DNA of 58,534 bases from assembly GCA_035457425.1 (NCBI GenBank), contig DATIBR010000089.1:1-58534 (forward strand), given 5' to 3'. This stretch comes from Terriglobales bacterium (GTDB lineage: Bacteria; Acidobacteriota; Terriglobia; Terriglobales; Acidobacteriaceae). The position numbers were made by a program, and so were the translations under genes. The notes under the pieces were generated by a model. It made no database searches. It saw only the letters and a list, made by a program, of their open reading frames with translations, and was not told the DNA's origin. This document shows, one piece after another, positions 49,405 to 56,354 of this stretch (position 1 is its first letter; each line of letters begins with the position of its first letter).

Positions 49405-49866
49405 ATGAAGCGCCGTATCCTGCTGGTCGACGACGAACTGGCAATCCTGCTCACGTTGAAAGCGATCCTGGAGATCAACGGCTTCGAGGTCGAGACCGCC
49501 ACCTCCGCCAAGGAAGGCATCGGCAAGATCAAGGCGGCGACCTTCGACATGGTCATCACCGACATGAAGATGGAGAACGAGCGCTCCGGCTACGACGTGG
49601 TGCGCGCGGCCAAGAAGGCCGAGTACCGGCCGGCGACCGCCATTCTGACGGCCTATCCCACGCTGGGCCACGACTGGAAGCAGGAAGGCGCGCAGTCCAT
49701 GCTGGTGAAGCCGATGAACACCGAGGACCTGCTGCGGCAGATCGAGGTCATGCTCATCCAGCACGCCGACCACAAGGCCAAGGCCGCGAAGGCCTCGGCG
49801 AAGGCGGCGGCGCGCGTCGCGGAGAACGGCGCCAAGAACAAGGCCGAGATGAAGCGCGCGGTCTAG
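49405..49866 (+). CDS. CheY-like response regulator with Ala/Lys tail
   Basis: 153 residues: a receiver domain with DD (9-10), phospho-acceptor Asp53 (VITDMKM), AILTAYP and the lysine in MLVKPMN. A tail of about 35 residues rich in alanine and lysine (HKAKAAKASAKAAARVAE) follows. No output domain and no adjacent kinase. It is a single-gene unit followed by a strong terminator. Partner unknown. Confidence 0.88.
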   Translation: MKRRILLVDDELAILLTLKAILEINGFEVETATSAKEGIGKIKAATFDMVITDMKMENERSGYDVVRAAKKAEYRPATAILTAYPTLGHDWKQEGAQSMLVKPMNTEDLLRQIEVMLIQHADHKAKAAKASAKAAARVAENGAKNKAEMKRAV

Positions 49867-49882
49867 ACGGAAGATTCGCAGG

Positions 49883-49914
49883 CGTCCGCCGCGATGCGGC
49901 GGACGTTTTCTTTT
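49883..49914 (+). terminator. Rho-independent terminator of the response regulator
   Basis: CGTCCGCCGC-GAT-GCGGCGGACG followed by TTTTCTTTT, 17 nt after the stop. Confidence 0.92.
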
Positions 49915-49929
49915 GCGCCTGGAAACACG

Positions 49930-49956
49930 GAGAGCGCGTCCGCGGGACGCGCTCTC
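49930..49956. terminator. Perfect hairpin after the zinc-ribbon gene
   Basis: GAGAGCGCGTCC-GCG-GGACGCGCTCTC, a 12-bp perfect stem with a 3-nt loop but no T-run. It is 43 nt past the stop of the minus-strand zinc-ribbon gene. Confidence 0.45.
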
Positions 49957-49999
49957 ACACACTCCTACACGCGGGATGGAAAGCCTCGCCGCGCGGCGC

Positions 50000-50323
50000 T
50001 TACGACGCGGCGCCGGCCGCGCTCGCCGAGGTGCCGCGCTTTCCCTGGAAGCATTCGCGGCAGTACACCGGGCGCCCCTGCGTCGGCTTGAAGGGGACGG
50101 TGGTCTCCTTGCCGCAGTTCGAGCAGGTCGTGCGCGTCTCGACCTTCTGGTAGTTCGAGCCGGAGTTCAGACCGAGGGCCGACGCGCGCTTTCCCTTGCA
50201 GGCCTTGCAGCGCTTGGGCTCGTTCTTGAATTGCTTATCGTGGAAGAACAGCTGTTCGCCGGCCGTGAAAACAAAATCCGCACCGCAGTCCACGCACTTC
50301 AGAGTCTTGTCCTGGAATTCCAT
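50000..50323 (-). CDS. Double zinc-ribbon protein
   Basis: 107 residues with two zinc ribbons: CVDCGADFVFTAGEQLFF...CKAC (probable zinc-ribbon family, PF13451-like) and CSNCGKETTVPF...YCREC (a CxxC-CxxC ribbon also seen in small RNA-polymerase- or ribosome-associated proteins). Such proteins are common beside translation genes and are of unknown function. The Ser/Ala tail is likely disordered. It lies downstream of rpsU on the same strand. Confidence 0.82.
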   Translation of the reverse strand: MEFQDKTLKCVDCGADFVFTAGEQLFFHDKQFKNEPKRCKACKGKRASALGLNSGSNYQKVETRTTCSNCGKETTVPFKPTQGRPVYCRECFQGKRGTSASAAGAAS

Positions 50324-50461
50324 CGGGAACCCTACCTCCCCCTGATCCCTCCCTCCGGCGCTCTGCGGCGCCAGTGAGGGTCCACGCTCCCCTGGGTTCG
50401 GCCCTCGCGCTCTTTGGCGCGTTCACTGCTGACGGCTTACGACTGCGGTATGAAAAGCGAA

Positions 50462-50489
50462 CGGGCCGCCGCCCGAAAGCAGCGGCCCG
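50462..50489 (-). terminator. Terminator-like hairpin after rpsU
   Basis: CGGGCCGC and GCGGCCCG form an 8-bp stem around a 12-nt loop. On the minus strand it is followed by GTTCGCTTTTC, a weak T-run, directly after the rpsU stop. Confidence 0.55.
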
Positions 50490-50494
50490 CCGAG

Positions 50495-50692
50495 TTAGTC
50501 TTGCTCCTTGCGAGCTTTCTTACGATTGCGCTTGCGCGCCAGCGCTTCCTTCGTCCGGCGCTTCTCGCCCGGCTTCAGGTAGAAGCTGTGACGCTTCACT
50601 TCCTTGATGATGTCTTCCTGCTGCACCTTGCGCTTGAAACGGCGCAACGCGTTCTCAAGGGGCTCACCTTCTTGCACTCTGACTTCTGCCAA
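50495..50692 (-). CDS. rpsU: Ribosomal protein S21
   Basis: 65 residues: VQEGEPLENALRRFKRKVQQ, KEVKRHSFYLKPGEKRRTKE and a lysine/arginine-rich end are standard S21. Small-subunit protein involved in start-site recognition on mRNA. Confidence 0.95.
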   Translation of the reverse strand: MAEVRVQEGEPLENALRRFKRKVQQEDIIKEVKRHSFYLKPGEKRRTKEALARKRNRKKARKEQD

Positions 50693-50862
50693 CTAAAAAA
50701 CACCCCTCTTCCGGCCCTGATGGACTCGTAAGTTATTGCAACGTTTACTTCCTAAGTCAAGTTTAATATGGCTCGGTTCAGTCTGTCTGGTGGCCCAGGG
50801 AATGAGTGAGGACTTCGGCCGTGAGGCGAAGTGACCCGGGGGCTGGCTTGGCTGTGGTAACG

Positions 50863-50938
50863 AATCCAGCCCGGCACTGACGTGCCGGGCTGGATTCTCA
50901 AACCCTGAAACCCCTTTCCCCGGCACTGACGTGCCGGG
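50863..50938. repeat. Two GCCCGGCAC-TGAC-GTGCCGGGC palindromes
   Basis: Copy 1 (50863-50896) has perfect 15-bp arms around TGAC. Copy 2 (50919-50938) has 8-bp arms around the same loop and ends 9 nt before the TonB-receptor stop. Both are followed by GATTCTCAAA. A relative with loop TTAC is at 23083-23102. Apart from these and the rpsU leader, the 254-nt gap shows nothing. Confidence 0.7.
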
Positions 50939-50946
50939 CTCGATTC

Positions 50947-53900
50947 TCAAAACCTCACCTTCACCCCGAACTGCACCTGTCGGGGCGCGTACGCGTTGGT
51001 GGGCGAGAGGAAGTCCTGGCGTACCTCGTATTGCGCCGGGTAGGCCGTGCCGCCCTGCACGTTGCGGCCGAAGACGAAGCTCCCGGCCGAGTTCTGGAAG
51101 GCGTTATCGCTGATGACCATGCGGTCGTTGCGCCGGTTCATCACGTTGAACGACTCCGCCAGCACGTCCATGGTCAAGCGATCGCCCAGGTGGAGCCGCC
51201 GGGTGAGGCGCAGGTCCGTGGTCAGGTACTCGGGGCCATAGAAGGCGTTGCGGGACTGGCCGGGGAGGCGGTCGTTGGAGCTGTTGGTGTCGCGGTTGGG
51301 GTCGCTCAGGACGCGCGCGTTGAAGGGCCGTCCGGAGCCGTAGGTCACGGTGCCGGCGATCGTCCAGTCGTTGAACAACTTCTTCAGCAGGGGATTCTCG
51401 CGGTCAAACGGTTTCGGCTCCCACACCCAGGCGGCGACCGCGCGATGCCGCTGGTCGATCGAGCTGACGCTGCGTTCGGCGCGGGGAGCGGCGGCGTTCT
51501 GCACCGCGGGCGGCGCGGCGAAGGGCGCGTCCTGGCCGTCGTCGATGGCCTTGGCCCAGGTGTACGACAAGCGGAAGAAAAAGCCATTGCGCATCCGGCG
51601 TCGCGCCGAGACGGTGAGCCCGTGGTAGACGCTGGAGACCGCGCTCTCGAACTGGTCGATGGCGCCGAGCTGCGGGATCGGACGCGTGATGTCGTTGATG
51701 CAGGGCGGCGAGAAGTAGGGCGGATTGTATGGACAGCTGAGCGACGGCGTCGTCTGCCAGCTCGCGAACGACGCCACCGTAAAGTACTCGCCGGTGAAGT
51801 TGCCGGCCGAGTCGTACACCGGGTAGGTGAGGAAGTCCGGTGGGGGCAGGTTGACGTCGCGCGTGCGCATCAGGTGCGTGCCGTGGACGTAGAGGTACGA
51901 CGCACCCAGCGCGATCTCCTGCCAGGTCTCCTTCTCGGCCGTGAGCGACGCCTGCTGCACGTAGGGCGTCTGGAAATCGCCGGCGAAGGCCGAGATCTCG
52001 CTCTCCAGCCTGCCGGTGAATCCCGGCGGCGGCTCGCAGCGCGTCGCGGTCGGCGCGCAGGCGACCAGCGGGTCCGGATACGCCGGGAACAGCGCGTGGT
52101 CGAACGGGTCGGCGTTGTCGAGGAACAGGTGCGTCTGCTTCAGGCCGTTGTCGGTCTCGACCGCCGAGGTATAGATCTGCGGAATGCGCGTATAGAAGAT
52201 GCCGTAGCCGCCGCGCACGACCAGGGGGTCCTGTTCGCCCAGCGAGAACGCGAACGCCGCACGCGGCGCCACGTTGTTGGCGTCCACGGGGAGCTTTCCG
52301 GAGCCTGGCCACAGCGGGTTCGGCTCCAGCGCGCCGGTGTTGAACGTCTGCAGGTCCCAGCGCACGCCGAGCGTGAGCGCCAGATGCGAGTTCACGCGGA
52401 TGTTGTCCTGCGCGAACAGCGAGAACTCGCTGGTGTCGGGATGCGACTCGAGCGCGCCGAAGTTCTGCACGTAGAAGCGCGGCACGCCGTGGGCGTACGC
52501 GCGCAAGGGCGAGATGCGCATGCCGAAGGTCGCCGGCGCGAAGGTCCACGGGTTCACGCGGATGGTGTCGAAGATGTACTCGCCGCCCGAGAGCGAGGGG
52601 AAGAAGTTCTCGATGCGGGCGAAGATGACGTCGCCGCCGAACTTCCAGGTGTGGCGCGCGGTGTCGAGCGAGAGCGTCTCGGCGAGCTGGAACTTATGCT
52701 CGCGGGTGCGGCGTGGCAGGATGGTCGAGCGGCCGAAGCCCTCGGTCACCTCGTCGATGCGCGTGAGGATGTCGCTCGTGTTGGCCGCCGACTGCTGCAG
52801 GTCGCGCGCGAACTGCACGCGCAGCAGGCTCACCAGCCGGCCGGGCAGCGCGCTGTTGAGCGAGAGCGTGGCGCTCTCGGTCGAGACCTCTTCGGTCCCG
52901 TTGTTGGAGAGCCCGTGGTACGTGACCGGGCTGGCGGGGTCGAAGAACACGTTGTTGGCGCCGTAGTAGCGCGAGGTGTTGATGCGGCCGGCCAACGCGT
53001 GGCGCGGCGAGAGCGTGTAGTCGAACTTGGCGAAGGCGGTGTTGCCCAGCAGGTCGGAGCCGAAGTCGCCGGCGAGCTCGCTGGTGAGCTGGTCCGCGGT
53101 CGCGAACACCAGCGCCTGGTCGGTGCTCTCGTAATCCGCCGGCTTGGGGACGAGGACGCTCTGCGGCCCGGCGGGGTCGAGGAACCGGACGCTCACCGGC
53201 GTGCGGTAGTCGTGCAGGTCGGCGCCGAGCATGAAGTACGCGCGGTCGCGCAGGAGCTTGCCGCCGAGCGTAAACCCGAACTGGTGCTGGTGGTCGGGCG
53301 GCTTGTCCCCGACGAACGGGTTGCGCGCGCCGAAATCCGAGGAGCGCAGGTAGTAGAACGCGCTGCCGTGGAGCTGGTTGGTGCCCGACTTCGTCACCAG
53401 GTTCACGACCGCGCCCGACGAGCGGCCGTACTCCACGCCGTACGTGTTCGACGAGACACGGAACTCCTGCACGACCTCGCTCGAGAGCTGGTAGGGCGCT
53501 CGGTAGCGGCCGCGGGCCTGGCCGAAGAACGAGTTGTTGTTGTCGACGCCGTCGACGAGGAAGGTGGAGTGATAGCCACGCACGCCACCGAAGGCGAGGT
53601 CGCCGTTCCACGACGAGGTCAGCCCGCGCGGGTCCTGGGTGACGCCCGGGGTGGTGAGCGCGAGGTCCTGCCAGCGCCGGCCATTGAGCGGCAGTTGCTC
53701 GATCTCCTGCGTCCCGATGACGGTGGTCAGCCCGCTGGGCGCCTGCTCGACCGCGGTCGCCTCGGCGGAGACGTCCACCGTTTCGTTGGCGCCGCCGACG
53801 CGGAGCGCGAATTCCAGCTCCACGGTCGCGCCGACCTCGGCGTGCACGCCCTCGCGCGCTTCCGCCGCCATCCCGGGGGCCTCCGCGCGGACGATGTAGT

Positions 53901-54111
53901 CGCCCGGGGGCAGGAAGGCGAGCACGAATCGCCCGTCGGCGCCGGTCGAGGCCGCGCGCGCGTGCCCGGTGTCGGCGCGCCGTGCGGTGACGGTCGCGCC
54001 CGCGATGACGGCGCCAGTCGGGTCGCGCACGACGCCGCGCAAGCCTGCCGTAGCGGCGTCCTGGGCAAGCGCGGCCGTGCCGATGCAAAGGAACACGAGG
54101 GCCCAGCGCAT
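50947..54111 (-). CDS. TonB-dependent receptor (Oar-like) with N-terminal regulatory domain
   Basis: 1054 residues from the ATG at 54111. It has a signal peptide (MRWALVFLCIGTAALAQ), then a carboxypeptidase-regulatory-like beta-sandwich (LRGVVRDPTGAVIAGATVTA, about 25-105) and a plug domain (IGTQEIEQLPLNGRRWQDLA; YHSTFLVDGVDNNN). A 22-strand-type barrel ends in phenylalanine (QFGVKVRF). This architecture is abundant in Acidobacteria and resembles Oar-type receptors that import large substrates such as oligosaccharides or peptides. No adjacent SusD or transporter gene gives a clue to the ligand. Confidence 0.9.
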   Translation of the reverse strand: MRWALVFLCIGTAALAQDAATAGLRGVVRDPTGAVIAGATVTARRADTGHARAASTGADGRFVLAFLPPGDYIVRAEAPGMAAEAREGVHAEVGATVELEFALRVGGANETVDVSAEATAVEQAPSGLTTVIGTQEIEQLPLNGRRWQDLALTTPGVTQDPRGLTSSWNGDLAFGGVRGYHSTFLVDGVDNNNSFFGQARGRYRAPYQLSSEVVQEFRVSSNTYGVEYGRSSGAVVNLVTKSGTNQLHGSAFYYLRSSDFGARNPFVGDKPPDHQHQFGFTLGGKLLRDRAYFMLGADLHDYRTPVSVRFLDPAGPQSVLVPKPADYESTDQALVFATADQLTSELAGDFGSDLLGNTAFAKFDYTLSPRHALAGRINTSRYYGANNVFFDPASPVTYHGLSNNGTEEVSTESATLSLNSALPGRLVSLLRVQFARDLQQSAANTSDILTRIDEVTEGFGRSTILPRRTREHKFQLAETLSLDTARHTWKFGGDVIFARIENFFPSLSGGEYIFDTIRVNPWTFAPATFGMRISPLRAYAHGVPRFYVQNFGALESHPDTSEFSLFAQDNIRVNSHLALTLGVRWDLQTFNTGALEPNPLWPGSGKLPVDANNVAPRAAFAFSLGEQDPLVVRGGYGIFYTRIPQIYTSAVETDNGLKQTHLFLDNADPFDHALFPAYPDPLVACAPTATRCEPPPGFTGRLESEISAFAGDFQTPYVQQASLTAEKETWQEIALGASYLYVHGTHLMRTRDVNLPPPDFLTYPVYDSAGNFTGEYFTVASFASWQTTPSLSCPYNPPYFSPPCINDITRPIPQLGAIDQFESAVSSVYHGLTVSARRRMRNGFFFRLSYTWAKAIDDGQDAPFAAPPAVQNAAAPRAERSVSSIDQRHRAVAAWVWEPKPFDRENPLLKKLFNDWTIAGTVTYGSGRPFNARVLSDPNRDTNSSNDRLPGQSRNAFYGPEYLTTDLRLTRRLHLGDRLTMDVLAESFNVMNRRNDRMVISDNAFQNSAGSFVFGRNVQGGTAYPAQYEVRQDFLSPTNAYAPRQVQFGVKVRF

Positions 54112-54275
54112 GGGAGACACCCCTGCTGTGCGTACCAAAGGGCCGCTTGGCGGATGGCGTAGTATCCGGGCGGCGGGGTCGATCTCCTGTGGCGGTCGTC
54201 ACAACCGGTTGTGACGCCTGTCGGCCAAAGCCGGCCGTTCGCGCTGTGTTACCTTGCTTGGCTTAGGTTGGCATC

Positions 54276-54797
54276 ATGATCCGCAGCTACCAGGGCGTGA
54301 CCCCGAAGGTCCCGAAGTCGTGCTACGTCGACGAGTCGGCGCAGGTCATCGGCGACGTCGAACTCGGTGAGCACGCCTCCATCTGGATGAACGCGGTGGT
54401 GCGCGGCGACGTCTTCGCCATCCGCATCGGGGCGCACTCCAACGTGCAGGACTGCTCGGTGCTCCACGGCATGCGCCACAAGTACGGCGTCACGCTCGGC
54501 GAGTACGTCACCGTCGGGCACTCGGTCACGCTGCACGGCTGCACCATCGGAGACCGCTGCCTCATCGGCATGGGCTCGGTCATCCTGAACAACGCGCACA
54601 TCGGCGCAGGGTCGATCATCGCGGCCGGCACCGTGATCCCGGAGAACGCGGTGGTCGAGCCGAACTCGCTCTGGATGGGCGTCCCCGGCAAGTTCCGCAA
54701 GAAGATCGACGACGCCGCCACCCAGGAGACCATCCTGCGGTACGCGAACAATTACCTGGAGTACAAAGAGCAGTATCTTCGTGAGATAGGAAAGTAG
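54276..54797 (+). CDS. Gamma-carbonic-anhydrase family protein
   Basis: 173 residues of left-handed beta-helix hexapeptide repeats (VVRGDVFAIRIGAHSNVQDC; YVTVGHSVTLHGCTIGDRC). Metal-ligand histidines are in SVLHGM and VGHSVTLHG. The C-terminal helix LEYKEQYLREIGK caps it. Members (YrdA/CaiE/PaaY type) bind zinc or iron, and some have carbonic anhydrase activity. The ATG follows a weak ribosome site. The stop TAG touches the hisS ATG. Confidence 0.86.
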   Translation: MIRSYQGVTPKVPKSCYVDESAQVIGDVELGEHASIWMNAVVRGDVFAIRIGAHSNVQDCSVLHGMRHKYGVTLGEYVTVGHSVTLHGCTIGDRCLIGMGSVILNNAHIGAGSIIAAGTVIPENAVVEPNSLWMGVPGKFRKKIDDAATQETILRYANNYLEYKEQYLREIGK

Positions 54798-54868
54798 ATG
54801 GCCGACGACCGACGACCGAAGGCCGACGACTCCTCCGGCCAACGACCAAAGACCAAAGACCAACGGCC
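54797..54868. repeat. Ten-unit heptamer array inside the 5' end of hisS
   Basis: GATGGCC, GACGACC, GACGACC, GAAGGCC, GACGACT, then a 9-nt break, then AACGACC, AAAGACC, AAAGACC and AACGGCC, in register. Because 7 is not a multiple of 3, each unit is read in a new frame. It encodes roughly the first 23 codons of hisS, including its ATG. Confidence 0.75.
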
Positions 54869-56162
54869 GCAGCTAAGGGCGGTCCGCGGCACCCGCGACC
54901 TGCTGCCGCCGGAGACCGCGCTGTGGAACTTCGTCGAGGCGGCGGCGCGTGACGTCTTCCGCGCCTACAACTTCCACGAGATCCGCACGCCCATCCTCGA
55001 GGATCTCGGCCTCTTCCAGCGCTCGGTCGGCGAGGAGACCGACATCGTCGGCAAAGAGATGTTCGCGTGGGAAGACCGCGCGCGCGCCGAATCGGAAAAA
55101 GGCCAGATGCTCGCGCTGCGCCCCGAGAACACGGCCGGCGTGGTGCGCGCCTACATCGAGCACAAGCTGTGGGAGCGCCCTGGCCTGACCAAGCTCTTCT
55201 ATATGGGCCCGCAGTTCCGCCGCGAGCGCCCGCAGAAGGGCCGCTACCGCCAGTTCTACCAGATCGGCGCCGAGGTCATCGGCCCGAGCGCCAACGGCTC
55301 GGAGTCGCCCGCGGTCGACGCCGAGGTGCTCGAGTTGCTCGCCACGCTGCTCGACCGGCTCGGCATCTCCGGCTGGACGCTGGAGCTCAACTCCGTGGGC
55401 TGCGCCGCCGACCGCGCCAAGTTCAATGAGGCTTTGAAGAAGGCGCTGAGCGGGGTCGTAGAAAAGATGTGCGCCGACTGCCGGCGCCGCGCCGTCACCA
55501 ACCCGCTGCGCGTCTTCGACTGCAAGGTCGAGGCCGACCAGCCCGTCATCGCCAAGCTGCCGAAGATCTCCGAGTACCTCGACGAGCCCTGCCGCGCGCA
55601 CTTCGCCGAGGTGCGCGCCATCCTCGACGCGGCCGGCGTGCCCTACACGCTCAACGACCGCCTGGTCCGCGGCCTGGATTACTACACGCGCACGGCGTTC
55701 GAATTCACGCACGGGGCGCTGGGCGCGCAGAACGCCATCCTCGGCGGCGGGCGCTACGACGGCCTGAGCGAGATGCTCGGCGGACCCTCCGCGCCCGGCA
55801 TCGGCTTCGCCATCGGCGAGGACCGGCTGGTGATGTCGCTGGCGGAATCGGCCGACGCCAGCAGCATCGTGCGCAAGCCCGACGCCTACATCGCGCCGCT
55901 CGGCGCCGGCATGAACCGGGAAGCGGCGCGGCTGGCGCGCGAGCTGCGCCGCCACGACGCCGTCATCGAGATGGGCGACGAGGGCTTCAAGCTGAAGAAG
56001 TCCATCGAGACGGCGGTGAAGCTGGGCGCGCGCTACGTCGTCATCGTGGGCGAGAACGAGGTGAAGTCGGGCGAGTTCGCCGTCAAGCACCTGGAGAGCG
56101 GCCAGCAGCGCAACGTCCCGCGGGCGGAGCTCGCGGGGTTCGTCACGCACCCCGCGCCATGA
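54798..56162 (+). CDS. hisS: Histidyl-tRNA synthetase
   Basis: 454 residues. After a repeat-encoded hydrophilic extension of about 26 residues (MADDRRPKADDSSGQRPKTK), the enzyme begins at RAVRGTRDLLPPE. Class II motif 2 (YMGPQFRRERPQKGRYRQF), HisA motif LVRGLDYYTRTAFEF and GGGRYDGL are present, with a C-terminal anticodon-binding domain. No start codon exists after the extension, so translation must begin in the repeat. AGGA sits 7 nt before the ATG, which directly follows the stop of the carbonic-anhydrase-like gene. Confidence 0.93.
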   Translation: MADDRRPKADDSSGQRPKTKDQRPQLRAVRGTRDLLPPETALWNFVEAAARDVFRAYNFHEIRTPILEDLGLFQRSVGEETDIVGKEMFAWEDRARAESEKGQMLALRPENTAGVVRAYIEHKLWERPGLTKLFYMGPQFRRERPQKGRYRQFYQIGAEVIGPSANGSESPAVDAEVLELLATLLDRLGISGWTLELNSVGCAADRAKFNEALKKALSGVVEKMCADCRRRAVTNPLRVFDCKVEADQPVIAKLPKISEYLDEPCRAHFAEVRAILDAAGVPYTLNDRLVRGLDYYTRTAFEFTHGALGAQNAILGGGRYDGLSEMLGGPSAPGIGFAIGEDRLVMSLAESADASSIVRKPDAYIAPLGAGMNREAARLARELRRHDAVIEMGDEGFKLKKSIETAVKLGARYVVIVGENEVKSGEFAVKHLESGQQRNVPRAELAGFVTHPAP

Positions 56163-56180
56163 ACGCGCGCACGAAAACAT

Positions 56181-56262
56181 TTGAACCACGAAGGACACGA
56201 AGGTTCCCGAAGGCCTGGGTGACTTGATCCGTTCGTGTTCCTTTGTGGCCTTCGTGGTTCAA
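56181..56262. repeat. CCACGAAGG inverted repeat between hisS and aspS
   Basis: TTGAACCACGAAGG (56181-56194) and CCTTCGTGGTTCAA (56249-56262) are perfect 14-bp inverted repeats. Octamer-like ACGAAGG/ACACGAAGG units continue on both sides. It is followed by a TATAAT (56313-56318) that probably serves aspS. Confidence 0.65.
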
Positions 56263-56354
56263 GGTTTTCTCCGTGTCTGCGCGCCTCCGTGGTGAGATTC
56301 GGAGCCCATCCGTATAATCGGAGTTTCGACTCCACACGGCGAACCTCACAGAGA

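Noticed and set aside
51031-54162. A 1043-codon open frame antisense to the TonB receptor
   Set aside because: Same GC-bias artefact. The opposite strand gives a full receptor with signal peptide, plug and barrel.
56319-56334. GGAGT-TTCG-ACTCC hairpin as a T-box-like or other riboswitch for aspS
   Set aside because: It starts at the expected transcription start and is only 5 bp long. No T-box sequence or anti-terminator was found.
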